DNA of 64,000 nucleotides from Sepioteuthis lessoniana (GCA_963585895.1 OY757939.1:38245518-38309517); one strand, 5' to 3'. Numbered from the stretch's first letter, positions 19,332-30,667 are shown. Program-made: numbers and translations. Notes: generated by a model not told the origin, from the sequence alone.

Positions 19332-20234
19332 GATTTTATTAATTTGTTTTGCTTTTCATATTCTGCAACAGAAATATAAGCCGGTTGATATATTGGTAAA
19401 GGCTTATTGTCTCATAGGGATTATCATTTTCAGGTCAATTTTAGTGCCTTGGTGTTAGAAAAAATGTGATTTACTTGTTGTTTTTAGTCAGGTTTGCTAG
19501 AAAAAGCAGATCTTATTACACCTTGTGAGATTTTGAACTTTATCAATTCTTTTACAGTTACTGGATTTAAAATAGAATAACTCATGCGTTCGCACTCCGC
19601 GACAACTCACAAGGTAACAGTTTTCTGAAAGATCAGAGGTTGCCTCCCCTCTTCAAGACCCAGTTGTTGTCTTAGAGAAAAGCAAGGTGCTTTACACCTT
19701 GATATTAATGCCACATCCAGAGTTACCAGAAATAAGGTTGAAGACGTCGTCGTATAGAGTCTCAAGCTCCTGGTTTTACAATTCCGAAATTTATTCTGTC
19801 ACGCATGTCTAACTTAAATGTCTTCTTTCTGTCGATCGATTGCTCTTATTCGATCTAACTTACTCATACAGAGGGAGGGTGCTGAGACAAGATAGATTCC
19901 TATCTTTTCCAATCGCATTAGCGCAAACTAGAAGACAAACAGCCTCGTTCAGGGTGTGAAGTTGGCTTGACATTTCCATTTTTTATGGTTCTATTGTAAT
20001 TCACAATGAACTCCAACTTTCTTCGGCGAGACTAGGGAAACCTACACGAAAGAAAGAATTAAAGTAATGGACGGGTCACGCTGACCTCCATCAGCATTAC
20101 CTTGGCCTTCACAGCTGAACTCCAGCGGCACAGAAAGTACTAGACGACCAGTAACTTCACAAGTTGCAGCATCTTGCTAGACTCCAGTCAGTAGTCGTCT
20201 GTCTTCATATACATGATTTTTTATCATCCAGAAG
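19332..20234. other. Region without recognised feature
   Basis: Apparently unique sequence with moderate GC. No exon, domain or repeat was recognised by reading. Confidence 0.4.
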
Positions 20235-20239
20235 TAAAT

Positions 20240-20345
20240 TTATGCTTGAGTTAGATAGCGCCCTCCCCTACACCTTGGTGTAGTAGCTGTCGAAAAGGGA
20301 GCCTTCGGGTCACCCTCGACTATGGTCGCTAACTTTACTTACTTA
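20240..20345 (+). mobile_element. SINE-C 3' fragment
   Basis: GCGCCCTCCCCTACACC, GTGTAGTAGCTGTCGAAAAGGG, CGACTATGGTCGCTAACTTTACTTACTTATA. Only the last third of the element is present. Confidence 0.75.
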
Positions 20346-21870
20346 TATAGTTAATGATTTTCACAGAGAGAAATGTAACAATAGACTTTTTATCTGAAAG
20401 TTTAAGAATTACCGTTATTATACGGAGAAGCGGAGATAGAGTGGTTGTTCATCGAGAGTTAGATAACCGAATCTGCCCTCTGTAGCTTAGTCACCGGTGA
20501 CTGTTATGTCAATGATGACTAATCACCGGATAGTTGAAGCAAAACACAAAAATACAACTCGCTTCAAGCTTTAGGGCCCTCGTTATCTTAACCTCTCCAT
20601 GTTCATTTTCTAAAGCCGTGGAAGTCGAAGGAAATGGATAATGGACACAGAATGCGAGGGGGTTGTTCTTTCTAGTTTGAACCGACTCTTCTCGTATCTT
20701 CGAAAGGTTCACTCACTCTCCGTATACGTAAACGCTTGTCTCCTCGTTCCTCTACCACCAAAACACAATCTAAGTTCGTGTAGATGCCACACGGTTTTGT
20801 TGACAGTTGTCTACCCTAGCTTTCTTTTTTCTGCAACAAACACCCCCTGCAACAAACGCTGAACCAGTGTGTGGTCTTATGAGTGTGTGTTGCTCTGCGG
20901 GTCACTTGTAGGTTGGTCTGTCTGCGGTGAGTCTGTCCCTTCGTTGTGTTGGTAGATCCGCAGAAAAATCGACGAAGAGTCATAGGAGAAATGGCTCGGA
21001 CTCCTCTCGGTTCTGGCTGGGTTTGTAGAAGATCAAATTCATCGGTGCTATAAACTTCTCCAATAACTCAGAAACGTTTGTTAATAATGTTAATAAAACA
21101 AAATCTTTATTTATAATACAATGATTAAAACTATGTATACATTACAAAGGATTTCTATTTCAAATCTGGAATTTTCCGAACTGTGGGTTTTTGAAGGTAA
21201 CAAGTTGACTGACGATAATGTATATGGCTAATTAGCCTCAAGTCCCCTATCTACGTAGTTTCAAAGGAAATTCTGGTTGAAGGGTCAAGTTCAGGACTTT
21301 GGGTGGCAAAGCCGGTGGCAAGGACTTGGGTCTTCTAGCGACAGAACCAACATTCGATCTCATTCTTTCCCTTCCGGTGTCTTCTTTTAAGGGAGTCCAA
21401 ACACCCGACAATACGGTTTCGATTGGCTAACCAATAAAAACGCTGGGCCAATTGCCTATTATCGCAATCGTCGGAGAAGAAAATACCCCTAGGGCCCTCA
21501 TTTCTTTGATCTGCCAATTAAATCTATGGCCTTGTGTAGCACATCTCGGAGAGGGGGTAAAAGCTCTACCCTACTTTTCTCTGATTAGTGAGCTAATAAT
21601 ATTATATTATTGTATCATGGCCTTGTGTCAACACCTTTTGCAGAAAAGCCGTCAAGTGTCAGTCATTCTAATCCTGGCTCAACCCTGACCTTTCAAATGA
21701 ATCATTTTCGTGCACCTAAAATCAAAATTAAAACAATGACCTTTTCAAAATTGTTGTTTTAATAATTCAAACTAAACGACCCAGAATTTGTATCGAGGAC
21801 AATTTCAACTATTTAATAATTCTGATGACGATTCTGTTTTTTACACTACCTTATCAAAAGTAATGTAAAA
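20346..21870. other. Largest apparently unique stretch
   Basis: No repeat family recognised over 1.5 kb. AATAAAACAAAATC near 21090 resembles a polyadenylation context, and GGCTAACCAATAAAAACGC near 21425 holds a CCAAT-like site. Open frames of 60-78 codons have no domain. If any host exon is present it could lie here, but I cannot support one. Confidence 0.35.
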
Positions 21871-21879
21871 ATAGATATA

Positions 21880-22120
21880 AAGTTAGCTACCTTAGTCGAG
21901 AGTGACCCAAAGGCTTCATTTTCAATAGCTACTACACCTCGGTGTAGGGAAGGGCGCTGCTCCATCCCCTGGATTGCTCCACTTTACCCTAAATCCTTAC
22001 CTTATAATGCTGAGTGTTAAGCAAGGCGGCATCGATTACCATTTTTTGAGTCTTTGGTATGACTCAACCTGGGATTGAACCTCGGTCTCTCGGACCATTG
22101 ACGATAATTACCTTCAATAG
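21880..22120 (-). mobile_element. SINE-C
   Basis: GTTAGCTACCTTAGTCGAG is the 3' end on the left. TTCAATAGCTACTACACCTCGG and CCTTATAATGCTGAGTGTTAAGC follow, with GGGATTGAACC as the reversed B box. The head at the right is decayed. Confidence 0.8.
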
Positions 22121-22144
22121 ATTATCCCCTTAATAAATCTAAGC

Positions 22145-22319
22145 ACCTCCAAAAGTATAGAGTGTTCGACAATGGCCCGGGAGACCGGGTTTCAATCCCA
22201 GGTCGAGTCGTACCAAAGACCTCCTGGCTTAACACTCAGCATTATAAGGTAAGTATCAAGGGTAAAGTGGAGCAACCCAGGCAAAGGAGTATCGCCCTCC
22301 CCAACATTTCAGTGTAGTA
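22145..22319 (+). mobile_element. SINE-C, 5' part of a split copy
   Basis: Plus-strand C with head GAGTGTTCGACAATGGCCC and B box GTTTCAATCCCAGG. It is interrupted at CATTTCAGTGTAGTA by an opposite-strand C. The remainder resumes at 22558. Confidence 0.85.
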
Positions 22320-22557
22320 AAGTAAAGTTGGCGACCATAGTCGAGGGTAACCCGAAGGCTCCCTTTTCGATAGCTACTACACCAATCCTTCCCTGGATTG
22401 CTCTACTTTACCCTTGATCCGTACCTTATAATGCTGAGTGTTAAGCAAGGAGGCATCAAGTACCATTTTTTGAGTCTTTGGTATGACTCGACCTGGGATT
22501 GAACCCAGATCTCCCGGGCCATTGGCGAACACTCTAACCCCTAGGCCAATGTCCGGA
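22320..22557 (-). mobile_element. SINE-C inserted into SINE-C
   Basis: Minus-strand C in near full length. The flanks CATTTCAGTGTAGTA (22305-22319) and CATTCAGTGTAGTA (22558-22571) are the target duplication within the host C. The two oppositely oriented copies form a long potential hairpin. Confidence 0.9.
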
Positions 22558-22627
22558 CATTCAGTGTAGTAGCTATTGAAAAAGGAGTCTTTGAGTAGCT
22601 CTCGAGTATATTCGGCCAACTTACAAT
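22558..22627 (+). mobile_element. SINE-C, 3' part of a split copy
   Basis: CAGTGTAGTAGCTATTGAAAAAGGAG through CTCGAGTATATTCGGCCAACTTAC completes the host copy that began at 22145. Confidence 0.8.
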
Positions 22628-22691
22628 TTCATTTAATATCGCCCGTCAATCTTTGACAATAATCATACTGTTATGAAGGATTCTAAATTGT

Positions 22692-22928
22692 TGGCAACCG
22701 TAGTCGAGGGCTACCCGAAAGATCCCTTTTCAATAGCTACTACACCAAAGAGTAGGGGAGGGCGCTACTCCTTTCTCTAGATTGTTCCACTTTACCCTTG
22801 AAACGTACCTTATAATGCTAAGTGTTAAGCAAGGAGATATCAAGTACCACTTTTTGAGTTTTTAGTATGACTCGACCTGAGATTGAACCTGTCTCTCGGC
22901 CCATTGGCGAACACCACTAGGCCAATGG
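22692..22928 (-). mobile_element. SINE-C, host of a SINE-B insertion
   Basis: GGCAACCGTAGTCGAGGGC opens the 3' end. The usual body follows, with the head at the right ending CTAGGCCAATGG. That last word is duplicated on the far side of the B insertion (23167-23178). Confidence 0.85.
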
Positions 22929-23166
22929 TTTGGTTTAGTTTCTTTGTTTAAGGCATATAAACCTTTGTAGGTTATCTAATGCCAAAGACAATCTTCTAGA
23001 AGAACAGTTGTGGTACTATTTAACCCATAGCTGGGAGGATAAGGGGGTTCATTCTTTTTCCTAAGGATATTTGCCCGAAAGAGAACGTAATAGCGCAACT
23101 GGAGTACGAACTCGCTAACTACGATTCAACAGTCCATCGTTTTAACCATTACCCGACGAGGACCCC
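22929..23166 (-). mobile_element. SINE-B with 12-bp TSD, full length
   Basis: Perfect flanking repeat CTAGGCCAATGG (22917-22928 and 23167-23178). The 238-bp element reads, on its own strand, GGGGTCCTCGTCGGGTAATGG (head), a GAGTTCGTACTCC-type B box, body, hairpin tail, and terminal AAACTAAACC. This copy fixes the length of family B. Confidence 0.9.
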
Positions 23167-23394
23167 CTAGGCCAATGGGTTTTGCTTCAAGGATCGTTTT
23201 CTAGACAAAATTTGAGATCCCAGTCGGTCTTTCTTTTACTTACAGCTGCCCGGAGAAATGGATCCTGGCTTTCGTAATGACATACATACAAAACGAACGC
23301 AAAAAAGCCTGGCTAGAATATGATCTCGACTTGCTGAGCCCATTTTTTTTGCCTGTAGCCTTCACTTGCCAGCAGATTTTTAAAAATACTATGG

Positions 23395-23990
23395 TAAGTC
23401 AAAAGTTTGGCAATATTTTAATTACCTAAAGCACAATCCTGCAACGGCTCTGTAATGCTTTGCCGAGATCGTAAAGGTGATAAACCACCCTGGACTCTGA
23501 GATGCCGGGCTACTCCCAGTGCTACTCGTCAGATTTGCCTCTATGGCACAGCCTCAGAATCGACGATTTTCGGCCTGTCTGACCTTGCCTGAAGGTCGAC
23601 GTTCGGGTAACTAGTGCGAACTTACTTGAACCATCTAATTAATATACTCTGATAAACGGCGCCTTTACTTTTAACTCAACTCATATTTTTTGATTTCTTC
23701 GGCGACGTTATGGCCCAGTTCGAATTCGTAAGGCATAAATTGATCGTTTATCTGTTCAATTCGCTTTCTTCTGTTCGAATTTTAAAACACTAACCGAGTG
23801 AAGCAATGCATAACGTGTCAGCGCACCAACTATCACGATACAAACAACCAGAACGGGTACGCCGCACTGTTTGAACTACTTCGACCAGGTGATATATACG
23901 CTGCGAACTAGCACCTAACAAAATATTGTACAATTTTTGACTCAATGAAATATTACACCAGCCACAACATCTCTCGCAAAATTGTAATAT
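23395..23990 (-). pseudogene. Mariner transposase, N-terminal half
   Basis: Minus-strand frames show RRKRIEQINDQFMPYEFELG followed by HNVAEEI (first helix-turn-helix), KSKGAVYQSI, RWFK.VRTSYPNVDLQARS, RPKIVDSEAV (linker), then decayed SSTRRVSGEL and VVHHL regions in shifted frames. Stops and frame changes are frequent. The catalytic half is not seen downstream. Same lineage as 2095-3990. Confidence 0.75.
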
Positions 23991-24361
23991 AAAATGCAAG
24001 CAGATCTATGAAAGTAGCTCATAAAAAATTCAAAAAATGTTTAAGCAAGCAGCATCGACAATAGAACTTTTCAAAACTGTTCAATGATTTGTTATATTTG
24101 GTAACATGAAAAATTTACCTCGTTTTCTTGAATGAAACTAACAGACATTTTTTTTCAGTGTTGTTGAAACATATTTACCATTTTGTTTTTATACCTTCTT
24201 GTAACTTTTATGCAACGCCATAATTCCATTTACCAAAAATTTGTTATGTCACATAGAAAAAAAAATTCTAGCTGTCTTTTGCAATTTTTCAGACATTTCA
24301 TTTTTTATTAAGAGAATTATATCAGTGTTATCATTCAACATACATATAGAAGCAACAGAAA

Positions 24362-24461
24362 GAACAACGGCAACGGCAGTCAGGAGATATAAAAGAGAAA
24401 AGGTCAGAAGTTTCTGCTTCTTTTGTCTCTTATATCTCCAGACTGCTGTTACTGCTGCTAT
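24362..24461. other. Long near-perfect hairpin
   Basis: Arm 24377-24402 (CAGTCAGGAGATATAAAAGA...) pairs with 24420-24445. Weaker pairing (CAACGG repeats against CTGCTGTTACTGCTG) extends the stem to about 40 bp around a short AGAAG/CTTCT loop. Size and shape are like a microRNA precursor, but could equally be a tiny foldback element. No mature product can be assigned by reading. Confidence 0.6.
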
Positions 24462-24576
24462 CATAAATGTACTAAAAACTCAAAGTATCCCTTTTCAATC
24501 CCGTCAGAGTCACCAATTTTGTGACTTCTCTGTTATTTTTAAACCAATATTGTGATTTGCAGTTGTTGTTGTTGTC

Positions 24577-24976
24577 ATCATCATCATCATCATCCTGTCG
24601 GTCTATCAGTCCGGATATTCCTGACCCTCTCACGCCACACGTCCCTATCGTCCATTGCTTTTGGCAGGTCTTCTGGGCTACATCCAGTATCGGCACAGAG
24701 CTGCTGTATGTAGGTTTACCTTTGCTTGTCCATGCGAAGGGGTCCACCGGAGTACATCACTTATGAGCTCGTCCCTAGTTCTCCAGCAGTGTCCCGCGTG
24801 TCTGGTTCGTCCAATTTTTGATAGTTTTCGTGATAGGTAGTAGGTGGCCGTATAACTGCTGCTTTGTGGGGTGCTCTCTCCAGGGCTTGTTCAATATTGC
24901 TTGCAGCATTCTTGTGTAATTGTCGTCAAGCTTTTTCTCCATCCGTTTAGTTGGTGTCCACGTGGTGCATCCAAGA
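24577..24976 (-). pseudogene. RTE/jockey-like LINE, 3' end fragment
   Basis: Same post-RT region as 17566-18411 and 33594-34306. In order, the plus strand shows (ATC)n, GGATATTCCTGACC, GGCAGGTCTTCTGGGCTACATCC, CTCCAGCAGTGTCCCGCGTG, and GCATTCTTGTGTAATT. It is 5' truncated at the GGTGTCCACGTGGTGCATCC region and frames are broken. Confidence 0.85.
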
Positions 24977-25002
24977 GATAATTTAACATTGAACTGAGGA
25001 TA

Positions 25003-25592
25003 GGGTTAGGGTTTTGTCTTTTGGCATATCAACCGTTGTCGGTCGATTTAATCCTTTTTATACAAAATCTTTTTTATACAAATGAATATACGATTAATAT
25101 TTATAAACAACCCTGAGCACAGTTTTCACACAGTTAAATGGCTTCATTTATTTCTAATACGAATACACAGTTAAACGTAAAAACATTTCTATTTCAAACA
25201 ATTCAGTTTATCATGTCAAAGTTAGATGATTTTAAGTATTGCTATGTATCACTAACATATCAATTAAACATCAATCATTTGTTTACACAGAACTAAATGA
25301 TCAAACAATTCTATTTTTAACAATTCGGTTTGGCATAATTAGATTTAAATGTCAAACAGTTCTATTTGACCCCTAGATAGGGCCCTATCAGTTTTGCTAC
25401 CACTCCTGGCCAGAGTGAAGCTGGGAACAATTAAAAATCATGAGGGGATTTTCATTCACCAAAGTTCAAGCATTACTGGAGCCTCACCATCAGATTATTT
25501 AGTGTCATATCCAGGAATCTTGTTGGGGAAGTCTTACCTCTCAGCAAAGATACAGTCGTTTTTTTCTGCAGCCCCAGCCAACTGGGCCATTT
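25003..25592 (-). mobile_element. Family A, near full length
   Basis: Tail at the left (GGCATATCAACCGTTGTCGG), subrepeats with AGTTCTATTT, then CCCTATCAGTTTTGCTACC, TTATTTAGTGTCATATCC and the head GCAGCCCCAGCCAACTGGGCC. Confidence 0.8.
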
Positions 25593-25874
25593 GTTGGGGG
25601 GTCTTATCCATCTGCAGATTATAAGAATATTGTTCGTAATCTTCTTAGGTGTTCACTCTTATGTTCTTCCGAACTAAAGAGCATATTAGATATTGACTGA
25701 GTCATCCAAAGATCATATTGAATGTATAGTGGCATATTCAAGGAATTCTTCATTACGAACAATCACATATAATCTCGACTCCAATCAATTTCATCGTTTG
25801 AAAACAGCTTTAGACAAAAACACTTCCCTTCTTAGTTGACAGAAAGAGTAATCCACCATCACAATAACGCTCGT
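25593..25874. other. Mostly unrecognised
   Basis: A second short A head piece (GGGGGGTCTTATCCATCTGCAG) abuts the A copy. The rest shows no family I know. Confidence 0.35.
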
Positions 25875-26290
25875 CCCCATATATCATTTTATCATTCAGT
25901 TTGGTAAGGCTTTGAATTTTTTTTTCTAGTCTCTTAAGTTCAGGTGCATAGTAATTGGGTGCAGTGCTATGTTCGTGCGCAAAGGATATGACAATCACCA
26001 TTTATCATAGTAAACCCCCAGACAGGAAATGGGCTGGAGAGTGGATGACGTCATGCCCAGTTGAGATTGGACCGTTGAAGTATAGAGTTGGATTTTGACC
26101 GTTGAAAGATGTAGTTGGGTTTTTCGGATCTCTATCGACAGAGACCTTAAACTTTACAAGATGCGCCGCGCGTTGGGGTGGAGTCAGCATAGTATGGTTA
26201 GCAAAGACTTTTAAGAATTGTGTCTCTCTCCTCCTGTCGCTATGGACCGAAGACAGGAATTAATAAACCCGTTCGTAACCAAAACGAGAG
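25875..26290 (+). mobile_element. LTR-like element (family H)
   Basis: CATTTTATCATTCAGTTTGG, CAAAGGATATGACAATCACC, GGATGACGTCATGCCC (CRE-like palindrome), GCGCGTTGGGGTGGAGTCAGC, AATTAATAAACCCGTTCG, end GAGAGTCCGCCTA. Shared with 13270-14150 and 34965-35490 (reverse). The D insertion seen in the first copy is absent here. Confidence 0.6.
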
Positions 26291-26690
26291 AGTCCGCCTA
26301 TGTTTACATATATATATGTATTGTATACAACAAAGCTCTCTTTGATGATCTCGGTTTGGAGAAGTGACTTCATCCTACATATTTTTCTGACTTTACTCCT
26401 TCTGATTATCACGGCTTTAGAGTATTACAGAATCATTTAGATGGTCTTAGGTTGATATGAAGAGATGTTAAACACAAGTTGGTCTCGTATTTTGCATCAA
26501 AACCGAAAGCATTTTACAAGCGTGACATCTATAAGTTTGTTGACAGGTTCTGCGGACCTGAGATGGTTAATTAAAAGTATTAATTGAGAAGAAAATAATA
26601 AAGCAAAAACGGTTAAAATCCACTTTCTTTTGAAAGACGAGTGTACTGGATAAAATCAGTCACTAAGTGCTTGAAAGCATGTACAATCTC
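26291..26690. other. Region without recognised feature
   Basis: A short TATATATGTA run near 26308, otherwise unique sequence. Confidence 0.4.
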
Positions 26691-26692
26691 TG

Positions 26693-27786
26693 AAACTTAA
26701 TGGTTCTGGGGATTGTTTTGGCGAAAATTAGAATATGAGAAGTGACAAAATTTTATAATCAATTGTTTGGGGGATTCTTTTGGCGAAAGTTAGAATATGA
26801 GAAGTGACAAAATTTTATAATCAATTGTTTAGGGGATTGTTTTGGCGAAAGTTAGAATATGAGAAGTAACAAAATTTTATAATCAATTGTTTAGGGGATT
26901 ATTTTGGCGAAAGTTAGAATATGAGAAGTGACAAAATTTTATAATCAATTGTTTAGGGGATTGTTTTGGCGAAAGTTAGAATATGAGAAGTGACAAAATT
27001 TTATAATCAATTGTTTAGGGGATTGTTTTGGCGAAAGTTAGAATATGAGAAGTGACAAAATTTTATAATCAATTGTTTAGGGGATTGTTTTGGCGAAAGT
27101 TAGAATATGAGAAGTGACAAAATTTTATAATCAATTGTTTGGGGGATTGTTTTGGCGAAAGTTAGAATATGAGAAGTGACAAAATTTTATAATCAATTGT
27201 TTAGGGGATTATTTTGGCGAAAGTTAGAATATGAGAAGTGACAAAATTTTATAATCAATTGTTTGGGGGATTGTTTTGGCGAAAGTTAGAATATGAGAAG
27301 TGACAAAATTTTATAATCAATTGTTTAGGGGATTGTTTTGGCGAAAGTTAGAATATGAGAAGTGACAAAATTTTATAATCAATTGTTTAGGGGATTATTT
27401 TGGCGAAAGTTAGAATATGAGAAGTGACAAAATTGTATAATCAATTGTTTGGGGGATTGTTTTGGCGAAAGTTAGAATATGAGAAGTGACAAAATTTTAT
27501 AATCAATTGTTTAGGGGATTGTTTTGGCGAAAGTTAGAATATGAGAAGTGACAAAATTTTATAATCAATTGTTTAGGGGATTGTTTTGGCGAAAGTTAGA
27601 ATATGAGAAGTGACAAAATTTTATAATCAATTATTTAGGGGATTGTTTTGGCGAAAGTTAGAATATGAGAAGTGACAAAATTTTATAATCAATTGTTTAG
27701 GGGATTGTTTTGGCGAAAGTTAGAATATGAGAAGTGACAAAATTTTATAATCAATTATTTAGGGGATTGTTTTGGCGAAAGTTAAA
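26693..27786 (+). repeat. 62-bp satellite array
   Basis: The word TGGCGAAA recurs at 26719, 26781, 26843 and so on to 27773, which is exactly 17 periods of 62 bp with no net indel. Unit: GGGGATTGTTTTGGCGAAAG, TTAGAATATGAGAAGTGAC, AAAATTTTATAATCAATTGTTT. Units differ by single bases (GTTTGGGGG against GTTTAGGGG, GATTGTTT against GATTATTT). No spacer sequences and no coding frame. Confidence 0.97.
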
Positions 27787-27899
27787 ATTGCGACAGTTTT
27801 ATTTCTGTGGCGAATTCAAAATGATAAATTAGATAATTTGACAAGCCAGGTTCAGAGTGAAAATTAAAAATGACATGAGTAACGATATTTTCAAGTCTG

Positions 27900-28496
27900 G
27901 CTTGGTTTAGTTTTGTTGGTTTTATAGCATATCAACTATTGTAGGTTATTTAATGCTAAATTCATTTTTATACATATAAAAAGTTCTATTTTAAACTGTT
28001 CAGTTTAGCATATGTACACAGTTTGAATGTCAAAAGCAGTTCTATTTCAAGCTATTTAGTTTAATCAACAAAGTTAAATGGTTCCAAGTATTACTATGTA
28101 TCACAAACAATTCAATTAAACATCAGTCATTTATTTACACAAAGTAAAATGTAAAAACAGTTCTATTTCAATGAATTCACTTTAACATAAGTACGCTGTT
28201 TTAGTGTCAAAACAGTTCTATTTCAAACAATCCAGTTGAGCATAAGCACATACTTTCGTTCTATTTGGCCCATAGAAAGGACTTTTTCAGTTACTATCAC
28301 TTCGCTTCTAGAGCGGATGGACCTGGGAGCTATGGCAATGAAGGGGTACTCTGCATTCTCGAAAGCTCCAGCATTACTGAAACCTCACCAACAGATTTTT
28401 TACTGTTATATCCTGGATACTCATTGAGGAAGTCTTACCCCTCTGCAAAGATGCAGTCGGTGTATTCTACAGCCCCAGTCTACTAGGCCATTTTCA
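27900..28496 (-). mobile_element. Family A, near full length
   Basis: Tail GGTTTTATAGCATATCAACTATTGTAGG, ATTTAATGC, subrepeats, CCCATAGAAAGG, GATGCAGTCGGTGTATTCTACAG, and head AGCCCCAGTCTACTAGGCC. Confidence 0.85.
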
Positions 28497-28539
28497 AGTC
28501 CGAAAAAATTCTGAGCGTAGACATTTGTCGTGATTAAAA

Positions 28540-28745
28540 TATCACGTGATAAAAAGTGACCACCCTTTAAAAGGATCAGGGTTACGTGAAATACAGAATA
28601 AATTGACTTTTTTTTACAAAGGGTGAGAAAAATCTCTGATCCCTACATTCGTGATTTGATTATCGTGTGATCACAAGGAACCACCCCTAAAGAGGATTGA
28701 GGTTTACTGAAACCAAGAATAAGTTAAAGTTTTAGGAAATGGATG
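28540..28745 (+). repeat. Diverged tandem duplication (about 125 bp)
   Basis: ATCACGTGATAAAAAGTGACCACCCTTTAAAAGGATCAGGG, then AGAATAAATTGAC, is echoed by ATCGTGTGATCACAAGGAACCACCCCTAAAGAGGATTGAGG, then AGAATAAGTTAAAG. Its nature is unknown. Confidence 0.55.
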
Positions 28746-29174
28746 GAACAAATTAACTAGGATCATTACGAGCTGTGCCGAATTATATCCTCTCCCAACT
28801 GGGAACTAAATTGCGTATAAACAGTGTTTTCGCTGATCGAGAGTTCACTTTCCATCTGTCGCTGGAGCCCATGTCACTTGAAAAGACCTCTTGAACCCTT
28901 CACCTTGTGCCAGCCTCTGAATATCCCAGAGTCACGCAGCTGTAAATAAACTACATAAATAATAAAGTTTACACATTTATAACCCGTGTGGACACTTTCT
29001 TTTAGTTGAAGATGTCTCCTTGATGTGACCACTAGCTATCTTTCTGTTATACACTTCAGTGAACTCATTCAGCGACTTTCTTCACACCTTCTGATATCAA
29101 AAACACAACGTGATAAGTGGAGGAGAGTGGTCGTGAGGGACACAGATGTCATCAACCCAAGCGGAATCATACCT
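28746..29174. other. Unassigned, polyadenylation-like context
   Basis: AAATAATAAAGTTTACAC near 28960 resembles a retroelement or gene 3' end. The 78-codon frame at 29025-29261 has no domain I know. Could be an LTR-like element, but no partner copy is in the window. Confidence 0.3.
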
Positions 29175-29180
29175 AACAAG

Positions 29181-29360
29181 TCAACTGCAGACAAACACCG
29201 TAGACGCGTCAAAGGAGTAAGGTCACTGTTGAATTGTGACGATCGCAGCCCTAAGTGTTGAGTCTGGAAAGTCAACCTCAGACAAACACCGTAGACGCGT
29301 CAAAGGAGTAAGGTCACTGTTGAATTGTGACGATCGCAGCGCTAAGTGTTGAGTCTGGAA
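29181..29360 (+). repeat. 91-bp tandem duplication
   Basis: AGACAAACACCGTAGACGCG, TCAAAGGAGTAAGGTCACTG, GATCGCAGC(C/G)CTAAGTGTTG and AGTCTGGAAA occur twice, 91 bp apart (29181 and 29272). The copies are nearly identical, so the duplication is recent. Confidence 0.95.
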
Positions 29361-29800
29361 AGAGTCAGAGGAAGCAACTGAGGTTATGTTCATGATTAGA
29401 TATTTCTATAGGCATTTATGATATATTCTCTAAAATCAGACATTGCATTCATTTCAACTTTATATAAGACCGATATGAATGGCGAGTTGCAGTATTTTCT
29501 CAACACAACGGATGAAGAAAAAAATTTCTGCCAAGTTTTAATTATAGTTACTTCTCCCAAAGAAGGAAGACACGTCTAACGTTCTTTTTTTCTTATGAAA
29601 TATCTCACCTGTTCACAGAACTAATCATGAACTTCACTCACTTACTCTAATTGAGACCAGTGCGAGATCAAATCAATCGTTTAGTTTCCTGAAAGGATCT
29701 GATAGTAGAGAACTTCAACCCAATTCATCCATTTGCAACTTCATTAACTTCTAAACATGCCAAGCCGTTAAGATCTGTCAATTACCTCTCTCCCTCTCTT

Positions 29801-29837
29801 ACACACACACACGCACGCGCGCGCACACACACACGCA
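29801..29837. repeat. (CA)n/(CG)n microsatellite
   Basis: CA dinucleotides with a GCGCGC centre, able to adopt Z-DNA. Confidence 0.85.
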
Positions 29838-30004
29838 TAACACGATGTTACAGTTATTTAAAAATAACTTCTAGTATTGGATTCCTATCAAATACAAATA
29901 ATTCATACACAGTTGAATGGTTACAGGTATTCCTACTTAAGATTAATAATTAAATCGTTTCAAGTAATCATTCTAATTTAATATATGTAGTTATTTCGTA
30001 AGAG

Positions 30005-30202
30005 TTTTGGTTAGAGTGTTCGTTAATAGCCCGGGAGACCTGGGTTCAATCCTAGATCGAGTCATACCAAAAACTGGTACTTGATGCCCCCTTTCTTAAC
30101 ACTCAGCATTATAAGGTAAGGATCAAGGGTAAAGTGAATCAATCCAGGGAAAGGAGTAGCGCCCTCCCCCACTCTCTTGTGTAGTAGCTATCGAAAATCG
30201 TG
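30005..30202 (+). mobile_element. SINE-C, 3' truncated
   Basis: GGTTAGAGTGTTCGTTAATAGCCCGGGAG head, B box GGGTTCAATCCTAG, and body ending GTAGTAGCTATCGAAAATCG. The terminal part is lost. Confidence 0.8.
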
Positions 30203-30284
30203 TTTTCAGTTTTAAATAATAATTTGTTGTGAAAATTGGCGTACATCTGATATATTAAATATACTGCAGATTTGAGAATTAATT

Positions 30285-30600
30285 TTTATTTATTGCGGAC
30301 TTTTTGTCCTCATCTTGGTAGGTTTTTTTTGTGTTGTTTCTTCTTTCACTACATTTCGGCCAAATTTCACCCCTGGCCTTTTTCGGGTGATTTTTACCGC
30401 GACCTCGGATAGGAATGATGAGACTTGTAACCGTATCCCCAGTAATTACTGCCTTCCATAGTTGTCTATTGCACCACGTTTTTGACCAAGTAAACCTCTG
30501 GCCGGATTAGTTAGGATTTGAAACCGCTATCTTCTGACAATGCTCACCTGGAACCGTAGAGACTCAACGCCACTATCTGCTGCGCCACGGGCCCCGAAGG
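30285..30600 (-). mobile_element. Family I copy with tRNA-like head
   Basis: Minus strand: GGGCCCGTGGCGCAGCAGATAGTGG (A-box-like) and GGTTTCAAATCC (B box), then the body, a degenerate CCGAAAAAGGCC...GGCCGAAATG motif (the foldback copies have CTGAAGA...GGCCGAAACG), and a tail ACAAAAAGTCCGCAATAAATAAAAATT. This copy gives family I its SINE-like nature. Confidence 0.65.
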
Positions 30601-30667
30601 ATGGATTTTTTGGTCTTATAAATCCTTATCTGGTCTTCCGTAATCGGGTCGGTACCGAATTTTTGTA

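Noticed and set aside
25001..25012. TAGGGTTAGGG, telomere-like
   Set aside because: Only about two units, at the edge of a family A tail. Too short to call interstitial telomere repeat.
26693..27786. Regular spacing reminiscent of a CRISPR array
   Set aside because: All 62 bp of each unit repeat. There are no variable spacers, and the context is a eukaryotic repeat landscape.
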